Source: Rusavskia elegans | Lineage: Eukaryota > Ascomycota > Lecanoromycetes > Teloschistales > Teloschistaceae | DNA: 64,000 nt | Assembly (NCBI GenBank): GCA_011316305.1 | Contig: SAUG01000111.1 | Span: 17,322 to 81,321 of the forward strand | Reading direction: 5' to 3' | Part shown: piece after piece, positions 22,501-33,279 of the stretch | Layout: every line of letters begins with the position of its first letter | How positions within the stretch are numbered: the first letter of the stretch is position 1 | The notes under the pieces: generated by a model | The model's database searches: none | The model's input: only the letters and a program-made list of their open reading frames with translations | Told to the model about the DNA's origin: nothing | Made by a program: the position numbers and the translations under genes

Positions 22501-24491
22501 AAAGTCACATCGAAAGGCCTGGAAAGTTGAATAAGGCGGTAAAGCCCTCCGTCGAGAAATTTGACGCATATTGAGCTGTGGTTGAAGTGAAGTAAAGTAG
22601 AGTGAAACGGATTTGAGTTATCAAGTATTCAGATGCTTCGTCTGGTACTCCGGTAGAACATTGCTCGATTCATTAAGATGTTGAAGCATCGCTGGCTTAA
22701 ACTAATTTTTGTTCCCTGGACCTGGAGCTACTTAAAGCTTGACGGCGTCTGAAGTAGAGTATATAGAGGCTCTTTGTTGATGAGGCGGAATCCATGGGAG
22801 GCTGCTATATGTACTTGTGAAAAGAGATCACGATTGAATAGTATAGGCACGTACATCCTGTGATGACAAGGGCATTGCTTCGGATACAGCCGGTGACGAT
22901 GATGAGATACACGAGTAGTAATGGAAATTATACGGTCAAAGAATAGAAACTCCAGCAAGAAATATAGGCTGACATAGTCGGGATCGAGCATATTTTGGAT
23001 CGAAGGTTGGATCACTAGTTTATTTAGTACAGATCTAAAAGTGAAATACAACTCGCACGCGAGTTCGTCGTCAGTTGATAAAGCTTATACTTAGCACTTG
23101 TACTCATCGCCCATTCTTTCAGGCCTGCAATTTCTGAAAATCATTCTACATCTTCTTAAAAGCGTCGCTCCAATTGTCTGTGACTCCAGCGCCACATGTA
23201 GAGCCCAGAATGCGTGGATAAGGGAAGTATGCTTCTTGTGGCAAGGGAAGCTGAAGAAGTGACTGGTTTAAAGGCTGGCCTGTGAGATAGATCCTCGGTA
23301 AGCTCATCAGCTTTCTATACTGCGATGTCGGAGATGATCATCTCGAAGTCAATAAAAAATTTGCGTAAATCGCAAACCGACGATGTATATAAGGAAGGCA
23401 CTGGATTATTTGAATTGAGGAGATACAATAGGTCGTCCTGGACTTACGTCAACGAGCGTAGGAATTAAACAAATATATTCCAAAAACTTTTCTCGAGAAG
23501 CCATGCGTGGATGACTCTACAAACTTTGTAATCCGACTTCGTTAACGAAAAGGTTGTGGGAGAGGAAAGGAGAAGATGGAGGCGCTGAGAAGGCTGCTAA
23601 AGTGAATAATTGTCCCTCTCATGCAGAACACATCTTCGTTCCCATGAGTGAAGCTTCTCTTCACCTTGACGGTGAAAGGTGGACTGTGGCAAGTCAGAAT
23701 ATCTTTAGGTGATTCAGACCCGAACAGTTTTATCATCGTCGTCTTTGATCTGTCTCATCCCTCTGAGCACAAGTAGGGTTCTGGGAACAATCCATGGACA
23801 TCTGATGGTCGATCGTCAATGAACGATGTGGGTCTAGAACGGACGAATGTGTTCTTGTACGAAAGATATCTCTAGCTGGTGGAAGATTGGGTTGCGTGCA
23901 GCTCGCGCGAAAGGTAGACCCTGTTGTGCTCAAAGAGGGCATGAGCGCGGGATCGGCTGATGTGTTCACTACGTTACGCTATCAGCTGTAAGCTTCATGA
24001 AGGAAATCCAATATCCATTCGTGTCGTTCACGGACGTCGGCAACCGACGGCAACCGAAAGAGATTGAAGGAGAAATGTCACTGATGAATTAATCCATGAA
24101 GGCGAGCATGGGAGCTGCACCAAGTGCATTAGAGAAATGGAATGGCGTCCTGTCGATATTGCTGATCGACCATTCGAACTGTTGTGATCGGCGGTCCTGA
24201 CTCGATATCTCGAATATGTTAGTTAATCCCTGCATGATCCGACTGTCTTGTTTCTAGGGTCCGTCTTCATCGCTGTGGCTGATTCGCCAATCGATCATCT
24301 GAAACCCACAGCTGTACCATTCAGCAAGAGTACCATGAGGATTGGGAAGGGGATTGGAATGGCTCGTGCCTTACGATGATGGTCGGGGCTGCAGGGTGCA
24401 GACCCTGCGGATGGAGGATGCGGTATTCCTGGACCAAGGTCTCGGGACCTCTGAGCCCGTGTCTAGAAGTGTGTTTGAGATCGGCATCCAG
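16577..24491. other. Long relic tract without an intact gene
   Basis: Nearly 8 kb hold only short frames on both strands. A few look like gene remnants. On the minus strand near 21015-20785 a frame contains FLPEIRRIIYNELIP, resembling the start of the fungal 2EXR/F-box-like families. Near 19715-19494 (minus) a frame begins LDALPPTVLVNFIG. Neither extends into a full protein. I see no rRNA, tRNA or complete transposon. The tract is best described as degenerate intergenic DNA. Confidence 0.5.
20785..21015 (-). pseudogene. Possible fragment of a 2EXR/F-box-like gene
   Basis: A 76-codon frame contains the motif FLPEIRRIIYNELI, similar to the LP.EIR..IY.. signature at the start of the large fungal 2EXR-like family. 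The frame closes soon afterwards, and the downstream minus-strand frames are broken. It is treated as a fragment; the family assignment rests on one motif. Confidence 0.3.
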
Positions 24492-24493
24492 TA

Positions 24494-24696
24494 GCACCAG
24501 GGGGTTCAGTAAATGACGGGCCGACCTAACCACTTTTGGCAGAACCACCACTCACAATGTCAGTTACTAAGAGCTGCGACGCTGTCGAAATAAAGGTAAT
24601 AGCTAATTAAAGGGGGAATCTCGCCTGCTATCCAATGCTGGGGGAACGCCGCCAAAGTGGCTAGGTCGACCCGTCATTTACTGAGCCCCCCGGTGC
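24494..24696. mobile_element. 203-bp TIR mini-element (MITE) with TA target duplication
   Basis: The first and last ~47 bp are inverted copies: each arm reads inward as GCACC(A/G)GGGGG(T/C)TCAGTAAATGACGGG and continues CGACCTA(A/G)CCACTTT. TA dinucleotides flank both ends (24492-24493 and 24697-24698). The arms differ mainly by transitions. There is no coding capacity, so a non-autonomous Tc1/mariner-like MITE is the simplest reading. The arm sequence differs from that of the 14.9-kb element, so it belongs to another family. Confidence 0.8.
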
Positions 24697-24698
24697 TA

Positions 24699-25329
24699 GG
24701 TTCAGCTACCGAGAGGCTTCCCTATGCATCGACATGCAGCTTCGATGGCGGCCGTTGACAAGGTGCAGGGCGATGAAGATCAATTACCCAGAAGAGTGGA
24801 ATCGAGGCAATTGAGGGACCGTTCATCCGGTACGCTACTGAGGATGCGTGGGTTGGAGGGTCATGGCTTCTTCAGACCCCAAGATTGTGGTGGTGGGATC
24901 TCCGGAAGGGAGGTCATTGGCTTCACGCGGAAGCTAAAAAGGCGGTCGACGCCACTCCGCCAATCGTTAGCTCGATGACAGGGATCTCGAGCTCCCGACC
25001 CACCATGCTGTGCGACGTCAATTCCTCGACATCACTCATACTCTACCTGACTGTTTTACACTTCGTTGCTGCTCGCCTCCCATTCTGTACATTCCTTTGC
25101 TTGCTCTAGCTCTACTGTAAATACGTCTCTCCTGTTTTGACCCCTCGCAGTGAATCGAGCGGGCTGACCTCCGACTGGACTGCGTCTTTCCTGCACGATA
25201 CAGGCGCAAGCTTTGATAACATATACCAGTTCATATACACTTTCTTCACCCTTCACATGGCTCTTCCTGTCCTGTGACTTGATCTACCACGAGGAAAGAA
25301 CCACCGGTTTGACGGCCACTCCGGCAACC
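24699..25329 (+). promoter_or_regulatory. Upstream region and likely 5' leader of velB
   Basis: No gene is seen in these 630 bp. The last ~200 bp are rich in C and T, as common in fungal promoters and leaders. The MITE at 24494-24696 lies just upstream and could influence velB expression, but nothing in the sequence proves this. Confidence 0.35.
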
Positions 25330-26826
25330 ATGTCGGGCATGTATCTCTCCCACGATCGTCAGAACATCATACCGCCCATGCCACCACCTCTATCCATGGA
25401 GCCCCCAACATCCATAGACCGCAATGGTCCAGCATATCCAACTCCTTCATCAGCTTCAGCAACAATCACCACAAGTCTGCCAAGATCCCCCCAAGAACCA
25501 CAACCGACCCATACGGTCGTCGACGGAAAAAGATACAGGTACGGAAGGTTTCGCAGATGTCACATTAGCACCCATTGACGCACTGTCGACAGCCTCGAGA
25601 TTGTCCAGCAGCCAGTCAGAGCGCGCATGTGTGGCTTTGGTGACAAGGTGAGACGACTCGTCGGATCTGCAGGCTGCCGTCATCTGATCAATCATAGGAC
25701 CGAAGACCCATAACACCACCACCATGCATTAGGCTCGTTGTTCAAGAGGCGAATTCTCCGTACGCCGAGCTTGACATTAAGTGAGCTCTCCAGCACCATT
25801 GGGCATATCAAGCATAGGAAGCTGACCCTCGGCCTTCCAGCCAAATCGATACCGCCTTCTTCGTCCTCACAGTCGATCTTTGGAATGCAGAAGGCACCAA
25901 AGAAGTCAATCTGGTCCGCCATTCCCAGACATCGCCCTCCATCTCCGCCGCAACCTCCACATCCTACCCGCCTCCCACCATGATCCAGAATCCCTTCGGC
26001 CTTCAAACAACTTCCTACCATCCTGGTAACCCATACATACCTCTACCTCATCAATCGTTTCCTAGTCAACATCAACAACAACAACAACAACAGCAACAGC
26101 AACAGCAACAACTCTATCCCGCGCCTTCGCAAGGCTACCACTCCCAACCCTACCAACATCCGATATTCCACGGACAGCAATTTCCCATGACCCAACAGCA
26201 ATCGCAAAACTTACCATACTACATGAACCCCAGTCCTCCCTCCGTAGCGCCTGGAGGATACCACCAGCCGTCCCACATGGCACAATATCAGAACCAATCA
26301 ACCCTGCCCCAGCAGCTTCCACGCACAGCAACAGACCCAACAGCCGCAACTCCAACGCCCCCCGGCATGTTCACCCGAAATCTGATCGGCAGCTTAGGCG
26401 TCAGCGCATTCAAACTTACCGACCCCGACAACGCAATGGGAATATGGTTCATCCTCCAAGACCTCAGTGTCCGCACCGAGGGAAATTTCCGGTACCTTTC
26501 CCCTCCCATCTTTCCCCTCCGATCTTTCACCTCCTCTGTCTTCCCTAAGCTAACACCATTCCCTCCCCCACAGACTCAAAATGAATTTCGTCAACGTCGG
26601 CTCCCCACCCTCCTCCTCCAACAGCCACGGCGTGAACTCCGGCTCCGCCCCCGTCCTGGCATCCTGTTTCTCACATGTCTTCCAAGTCTACTCGGCGAAA
26701 AAGTTCCCGGGTGTGATCGAGAGTACGCATTTGAGCAAGTGCTTCGCGACGCAGGGGATTAAGATACCGATACGGAAGGATGGGCCGAGGGGGAATGAGA
26801 GAAGGGATGAGGATGGGGATGAATGA
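25330..26826 (+). CDS. velB: Velvet-domain regulator VelB
   Basis: Five exons: 25330-25538, 25593-25647, 25698-25780, 25841-26491 and 26574-26826, giving about 416 aa. The velvet domain is split. Its first half (about 70-144) holds [30 protein letters not shown] and [14 protein letters not shown]; the second half (about 291-400) holds [27 protein letters not shown] and [11 protein letters not shown] ~146-residue Q/P-rich insert with a 13-residue polyglutamine lies between. An inserted velvet domain is the known hallmark of VelB rather than VosA or VeA. VelB partners with VeA-LaeA and with VosA in the nucleus to couple development, light response and secondary metabolism. All introns restore frame. 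The start ATG leads directly into the proline-rich N-terminus typical of VelB. Confidence 0.93.
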
Positions 26827-27554
26827 GCGATATGAGGTAGGATGAGATGAGATGGTTAAGGATTGGAAATATTGAAAACGATATAATGGAGGGGCAAGTG
26901 CCGGAATACCCCCGAAGAGCCTGCTGGTGGTTCGATGCGTCATGGATGAGGAGGTGAGACGACGCGAACGAATGATTATAATATGCGATTGGGGTAAAAA
27001 ACTCGGGGCTTGGGTAAGGTATAGACGGGGTCTATTAGTGAAAGTCTTTTTAAATATCGTTAATGGATTATTCATCCATTATTCGGGTGAATTGGAAACA
27101 ATGTGTCATCAATTTTCAAACGGGACTGTGGTTCGATTAGTTTTGGTTGCAGGTCAAGTTTGATGTACTACGTCAGATCTGTCTATTCTACATCTAATTC
27201 TTTCTCTCCCCACCCCAGAAACGCCGTGGCATGATTAAGATATGGTACAATACACCATGTGGCCGGATCATATCAGTCTATTCCTCGTGTCTCCCCATCA
27301 TCCAGCCCTGTCCTCTATACCCCATGACGGATCTCCACAAGGCGCTCCATCTAGCCCGTAGGAACTATCTACAACTCGGCACCGCAGTCACCAATCTCCA
27401 GCAATCGATCGCAGCGCACTTCAACGGGCTATGCCGTCCTAGTCCGGCCGTCCCTTGCCGTCGCAAAACGCAGTGCCGCATATCCCATTGGATCACTCCC
27501 TCGATACGAGTATTAACCCTGTTGCATCGTCGTTTCCCAATCTACATCATCACC
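26827..27554. other. Intergenic region between velB and the GT25 pseudogene
   Basis: About 730 bp between two convergent transcription units. It should contain both 3' ends. No conserved frame or repeat was noted. Confidence 0.4.
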
Positions 27555-29249
27555 CTATCGTCCCATCTCCCTCTCCATCCTACTTACCGCACTCTCGGCG
27601 ATCTTGGCCGTTTTCCCCGTCTCCCTATTGCCAGCTTCCTTGCCCGCATTGCCGGTGTCGGAGTCTTTGGCATAAGCGCCCGCGGCGCGGTGTTGGGCGA
27701 AGAATTCGGGCCAGACGGCGATGCAGCGTTTGCGGTTGTCGTTGGGTGGACGGGTGGGGATGGGGGTGTTGAGGAATGGTTGTGAGTCGTCTGCTGTGGA
27801 GTGGTTCGAGAGAGTTGGTTTGTTGTCTGGCGGTATGGGATTGTCTCGGTCTAGTGGGGTGGATTTTGGGAGGTCGGAATCTGGGGGAGAAGGTGAGAAC
27901 TTCTTGGAATGGTGAGATGCGCGGGGGCGAGGGCGTGAAGCGGGGGTAAAGCTTGGGGATGTGTCGTCGATGTCTGAGACGTTGGATTTAGACTCGGGTG
28001 ATGGTAGAGAAGGCTCGTTGGAATCATTCTCGTCGTCCGATGTTGGTAGTGTTTTGCCAGCGTTGCCGATGTCGTCGGGGAAATCGCTTGTTTCCAGCTC
28101 TTCAATCGTTGCTGAGTCTTTATCGTCGAGCCACTCGTCCAGCTGGTTGCTGATCTGTTCATTATTTTCGTCTGGTCTATTCCCGTCATGTCTGGCACGG
28201 TACCTACTCAAGGCCAGATCGGTTGGCTCCTCAAAATCTAACAGAAAGCCCATCAACTTCCTGGCCGATTGCTGCGTTACTGCATACGCAGTCAAACACG
28301 CCAGGGCCTCATGAGCCTCGAGAACATAGTGGCCAGGTGCTACAAGTCTTCTCAACGACTCATCCGCATGTGACATGGACTTTGGTCCGATCTGACATGG
28401 GATGTTGCGATTTGAGCCTGTTACTGCGGGTGGAGTGGCGCAGGTACCGAGCCAGAGTATGTCCCAATCTGTTCCGTAGGGGCTGGATGATGAGTTGATA
28501 CTGGGAGAGGTGGACGACATGTTACGGGTAATGAAGGCATAAGATTGTAGCTGGAACTTGAGAGCTAGATCCCAGTCTGCATAATCTCCAATTCTGAGCG
28601 CAGAAGCATAGTTGTTTTCAACAATGGTACGAAGGGCAGTAAGATGAGAGCGCCAATTTCCAAGCTCTGCGGACGAAGAATTATGATTAACGGTGCGCCA
28701 ATGCTAATCGAGCAGAGTAGAGTCAGTGGAATGACATAAAGGAGTCATCGAGCTCGATGGCGATTCAAGATCCACGTAAGTCAGGTCAGGCTTTGGGGGA
28801 AACGGACTCGCCACGAACGGCGTGGAGGAAGTCGAGATGAATGTTGCCAATGGCGGCGGTCAGGGTGAGGGTGTCACGTCTGTTCGCTCGGGAAGGTTGA
28901 CAACGAGGATTTTCTCGAACTGGAATGGTCCCGGATGTCAGTAAGGCCGAGGTTGGTAAACAGGGATGGGGATGTAGATGCTTACGCCGAGCGTCGCATT
29001 CGAGATTGGACTTTCCAGCGGGACAATCTCTGCCTTCTCAAGATGGCTTGTTGCATTCGAGTCAAGGTCGAGTCCGATTGAAGTGGTGACATTGACATGT
29101 CCAGCTGAGGTGGGCATGCACTGATTGGAAAGGACGGATTGGGAAGCAACGACATATCGATGAGCGATTTCATAGTTGAGGATGCACAGATAGAAGAGGA
29201 ACAGACTCGTTAATGCACCGAAAACAAAGCTCAATAGTCGAAAAATCAT
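27555..29249 (-). pseudogene. Glycosyltransferase family 25-type gene, disrupted
   Basis: Minus-strand exon 1 (29249-28986) encodes a signal anchor (MIFRLLSFVFGALTSLFLFY). After a clean GTAAGC...CCAG intron, exon 2 starts at 28919 with FEKILVVNLPERTD, typical of GT25. The frame is then lost near 28880 (a small deletion before RRDTLTLTAAIG), lost again near 28785 (after VSPKA), and meets a TAG at 28704-28706 just before HWRTVN...GNWRSHL. From about 28703 to the stop at 27555 the frame is open, with DWDILWLG, TAYAVTQQSARKLM, an S/P/D-rich insert and the usual FFAQHRAAGAYAKDSD end. The expected LEDDADWD motif reads RIGDYADWD, so metal binding may also be lost. Intact relatives are Golgi/ER transferases. 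Confidence 0.75.
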
Positions 29250-30096
29250 GTCGAAAAAAAGCTCTCATCCAGAAGGATGGAGGTACATATAAGGACGCTG
29301 TGCAGTGGAGAGAAGAGGAATGCATGATGGGTACTTGAATGTCTCGGGGCTTTCAGCGGCTACAGGACGAATAGCTTCGGGTCACTGACAGCCTTTCTTG
29401 TTTCGAGACGCAGGGTATCTAAATGTGATGCGCATAGAGAAGATACGAAACGGACATCAGACGAAGTGCATCCTTTCAAACATGTGCCAAGGCCCGAGCC
29501 GGGGAGGAAGCTTTTAGTCGCTCGGAAGTTTGGCCAATAAACGATCATCCCATCTAAGCGAGCCAATGGAAGGTCGGTATCTATAGCCGCCTTATGACAC
29601 ATCTCCAGCACTGCGACGACGGCCCGTTTGAGCATACCACAATATCATCCAGCCTCAACATCCAGCGTTAAAACTCTGGACTGGTCGAGAGCACTTCGAA
29701 GTCGTGGCGGCGTAGTCAAATACCCGTGTTGTAGCCAAAACTACGGAAGATCTCTAGTGGGGCTAGCCTTACAATATACACTTTCCTTGGAGACAAACTG
29801 CCTTTGACACCTATCAGGAACCTTGACGTCCTTGTAGTTTGCATCTGCTGGATCCAGGTGCGTCCGCTCATCATGACTCACGAAGTAGAGTGCTGGACTG
29901 CTAATCCCGACCATCAGGCTACTGTCTCAAGCGCTCTACACCGCAACCGCGCCTGATGTTGCATGAGACCGACATATGAATGCCCCGAACTACATTCGCT
30001 TTTGTGTGGCCCGTCAGGATATTGGCTGCATGATTTCACGTAATAAAGGCGTGCCTGATTCAGTTGATTGCGCGAGCGTTCGACTACTCCGCGGAC
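29250..30096. other. Intergenic region, no gene seen
   Basis: About 850 bp between divergent units (GT25 relic on minus, F-box gene on plus). Short frames only. Confidence 0.4.
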
Positions 30097-31698
30097 ATGG
30101 CTCCTTCTCTGAGTACCCTGCCACCAGAGATTTTCACCCAAATCATCGAGAACATCCCAAAGAACGGCCATCTGCATGACTTGGCACTTTGCTGTCATGG
30201 TTTTTATGATTTTGTTTTACCAAAGCTGTACTCTCATCTTTCCCTGAAAGTCAACCTACTGAACGACCAGCCCTCGTACCCTAAGCTGCGATCCCTAGTC
30301 TCTCGGATACTATTTAATCCCACTCTAGCTTCCCAAGTCCGCAGCATCACTCTCGACCAAGAATGGAGTTGCCAAGCGTCTTGTAGTGATGGTGAAGAAA
30401 ATAGTGAAGAGATCGACGATGACGACAACGATGAGGGAGGTGAGGACGACAATGATCACATCTACTATGCAGCCGAGTGCCTTGAGACAGGCAACGACGA
30501 AGAAGGCATGTACCAGAAGGCTGCTGACATGCCTGATCTGTTCCATCTTCTCCAACATATGAGCGTCTTTGATTGCAGCGAGTTGATGGAGGGGACCGAA
30601 AACAACAATGAAGACGCTCTGATGGCTCTCCTGTTTCAATCTGTCCCGAATCTCAAGGCCATGAGTATTGAGATACATCCCATCGAAGCCGATCTCTTTT
30701 TCAAAGTGTTCCGAAGGGCGGCCGCGAGTCGCGAGGATTTACAAGTCAGTCCACCAATACAAAGCTTCGCTCGCCTTCAAGTGGTGATCAACAATTGTGA
30801 TGGTAGCGGTGCCGAAACATGCGGCATGCCCACCAATCTCTTATACCAATACATTCGGCTACCCACCATCCGTGAGATCTACATGTCTAAGGTGGGAAGC
30901 TTTCATGCCGGTGAGGACCGATTGTTCCCGCTTGCGATGCTCAAAGATGGCTCGTGCCCTACCGTCGGGCACTTAGAGCTTCGCGACAGTAAGCTCCATA
31001 GCAAGGAGTTGAAGTGCACGCTTGCTGCTTGCTGTAACCTTAGGACATTTGTTTATGATGTCGGCACTGGTCTCGGTTGGTGCCACTACAGCCTGAGAGA
31101 GCTGAGCGAATGTTTGTTAGGGAACACAGAGACCTTGACAAACTTGTGGCTCGATTACTGGGGCGACGATCCTTATTTGATGCCCAGTATTGGTGACGAC
31201 TTGACCCCTGTTCCTTCACTAGAGGATTTCCGAAAGCTCAAAAATCTGAAAGTGGGTATGTATGTATTGTTTGGCCACGGAATGAACTTCCAAGATCCAT
31301 ACAAAGAGCAGGAGATCAAACACTCAGAACTGCCAGATCTAGGACGTATTCTACCAGACTCACTGGAGACGATATACTTCTCACATACGGAAGGCAGAAT
31401 TGGAATTCTGTCCGAAGCCTTGCAGAGACTACTGAGAGTCCGGCAAAATTGCTTGCCGAAGTTGAGGAAGATCACGTTCGAGGCTTACCAGGCTGGAACC
31501 AAGCAGACGCCATCGCTCAATATACTGAGAGATTTGGCTGTGGATGCTGAGGTACAGCTTCGCATCATAACTAGGGCAGACGAAGAGGATCTCAGGACGG
31601 ATCTGGGGCGCGGATGGGATGGATCCGTAACTTGGGCTGGTTCGATGAGTTATGGAATCTCGACTGGAATATTCGTTGCAAAAGCGGATGACCACTGA
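30097..31698 (+). CDS. F-box protein with LRR-like C-terminus
   Basis: Single-exon frame of 533 aa from the ATG at 30097. Residues 3-45 hold an F-box (LSTLPPEIFTQIIENI ... LHDLALCCHGFYDFVLPKLY). A strongly acidic stretch (EEIDDDDNDEGGEDDND) lies near 110-130. The rest shows irregular leucine-rich repeats (for example NLRTFVYDVGTG and ETLTNLWLDYWG). F-box proteins bind Skp1 and bring substrates to SCF ubiquitin ligases; the substrate is not predictable. The frame is uninterrupted and the start is the first ATG before the F-box. Confidence 0.85.
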   Translation: MAPSLSTLPPEIFTQIIENIPKNGHLHDLALCCHGFYDFVLPKLYSHLSLKVNLLNDQPSYPKLRSLVSRILFNPTLASQVRSITLDQEWSCQASCSDGEENSEEIDDDDNDEGGEDDNDHIYYAAECLETGNDEEGMYQKAADMPDLFHLLQHMSVFDCSELMEGTENNNEDALMALLFQSVPNLKAMSIEIHPIEADLFFKVFRRAAASREDLQVSPPIQSFARLQVVINNCDGSGAETCGMPTNLLYQYIRLPTIREIYMSKVGSFHAGEDRLFPLAMLKDGSCPTVGHLELRDSKLHSKELKCTLAACCNLRTFVYDVGTGLGWCHYSLRELSECLLGNTETLTNLWLDYWGDDPYLMPSIGDDLTPVPSLEDFRKLKNLKVGMYVLFGHGMNFQDPYKEQEIKHSELPDLGRILPDSLETIYFSHTEGRIGILSEALQRLLRVRQNCLPKLRKITFEAYQAGTKQTPSLNILRDLAVDAEVQLRIITRADEEDLRTDLGRGWDGSVTWAGSMSYGISTGIFVAKADDH

Positions 31699-32814
31699 GT
31701 TCCTCGCACAGGATGGCTTCCCACGTACACTTTTTGGAAAGAATCCGAAGCTATCACGCATGGCCTCCGCCTGGGAACGAATTCAAAGCTCTCGATCCAG
31801 ACCATAACAACGCCTCGAAAAATACGTGAAACGCATGGCAGATGGAGACGACAGAGGTATCAGCAAGCTACTCTCTCAAGATTGGTTGCCCCTTGACCTT
31901 TTCCCCCGAGTTGCTTGTCGAACTTCGACGGACTTCTCCATGATCAGGTCCAGACCGCTCGAATTGCTCAAACATCAAATTCTCGTAGTCAAGTTGATAG
32001 GGACGGATCAAAGCATCGATCTTGACGATGCTCCTCTTCAAATCATCAACATCTCAATACAGGGGCTGCGAAAATCCACACCGGGCACACCTTTAGCGAG
32101 CTGTTCGACAGCGTCACAGCATGCTGTTGCCTAGGGGGCTCGGGGCAGATCGACACTGTGGACAGCCCGGAAGTCTTCCGACTGGCAATTTCGATGATGC
32201 GATAATCGCGACGGCCCAGCGCCTACAGTAGTCCGCAGCAGCAGTTGCAGTAGCCGTTTTGTTGCAACCATCAAGAGTAGTTCGTGGATGGGGTAGATTG
32301 TCTGAGACCAATCGCAGTGGTTCTCTAGGCGCCAACAACGCTCAGCCTCGGCTCCTACATGCCTGCGCCGCCTTCCTCGTGGGGTCATACGATGAATTGG
32401 ACAAGAGGTATGTATAGAAGGGGTGTCAAGTCCTATCAAGTGAAACAAAGACTTTCCGGCAAGGGATGGCTTGGTTGCGGCACATTGTTTCGAGGTTGGT
32501 AGACTTGTCAACACCCCGTCTTTTTAGTCTATCTGTTTGCATGACGTTTTTCTTACTTGCAAAGGACTTTCGAAGCAACAAGGGAGCTCTTTCAGTTTCG
32601 CCCAATCCTTGTGCAGCGCCATGGACTCGAGAAAGCCGGATACGTCTCAATCAGCAGCGAATCAGGTAAATCCCCTCTCATTCATTTCAAGGTGTTAGTC
32701 TTGGACTATGCGATGCGGGCTGGGACATTTTTCTTGTCGTTGCGTCTACGGGTCTAAGATTGCCAGTTACTCCAGAAGATAGTTTTTCGCCGCTTTCTAT
32801 ATTCATGAAACTAA
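31699..32814. other. Region without a recognisable gene
   Basis: Small frames occur on both strands. A plus-strand frame at 31826-32134 has partly protein-like composition but no recognised domain. A possible exon ending at a GTAAAT donor near 32667 may belong to the protease-like fragment that follows. Confidence 0.35.
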
Positions 32815-32831
32815 TCTCTTGCGTCAACAGC

Positions 32832-33279
32832 GCTGACAGATCAAGACCTTCAGGAAGAAAAAGTTGGCAGCAATGCCATAGAAGAGAAGGACGAGAAGGT
32901 CATCGAGTCGACAGATTATTACGTCATCTTTGCTGGGGATGTCTCGGTCAAGAGTCAAGCGGACGCTATAAACCAGCTGCTAGACAGACTTGTATCAGAC
33001 AAAAGCACCATCTATGCTTCGGAAGTTAAACACAAAATTCTCGGCGACGACATGTGGACACTGTTCTGGAGTGTGCCTTTGACAGCCTCTCAGGCAGGGG
33101 AAATCAAAGCAGACCCTAATGTAAGCGAGTCTCCTGCCAAGGCAATCATCCTCTATCAGGCGACAACTAAAGTATTGTGTGCCCCAATCGCATCGAAGTC
33201 GAACTCAAGCATCTGAAAAGCTGACGATCGATTTCTCAATTTACAGGTTGGCGGTATTTGCAAATCGGTCACAGACTAA
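32832..33279 (+). pseudogene. Truncated copy of the N-terminal region of the subtilisin-like protease gene
   Basis: An open frame from about 32832 to 33120 encodes LTDQDLQEEKVG... and closely parallels exon 1 of the protease gene at 34376: both share VSVKSQADAINQLLD / VTVKSQADAINQLLD, then IYASE, then DMWTLFW...PLT.SQA, then DPN directly before a GTA donor. In the copy, the next acceptor near 33245 leads into VGGICKSVTD and a stop, where the intact gene continues VGYIGKSAAID into the catalytic domain. No catalytic residues remain. It is a partial tandem duplicate, either dead or encoding only a short N-terminal-type protein. Its own start and upstream exon are unclear. Confidence 0.7.

Noticed and set aside
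27231..27785. 184-codon plus-strand frame opposite the GT25 gene
   Set aside because: Its 3' part is antisense to the GT25 C-terminal coding region and the rest lacks any domain.
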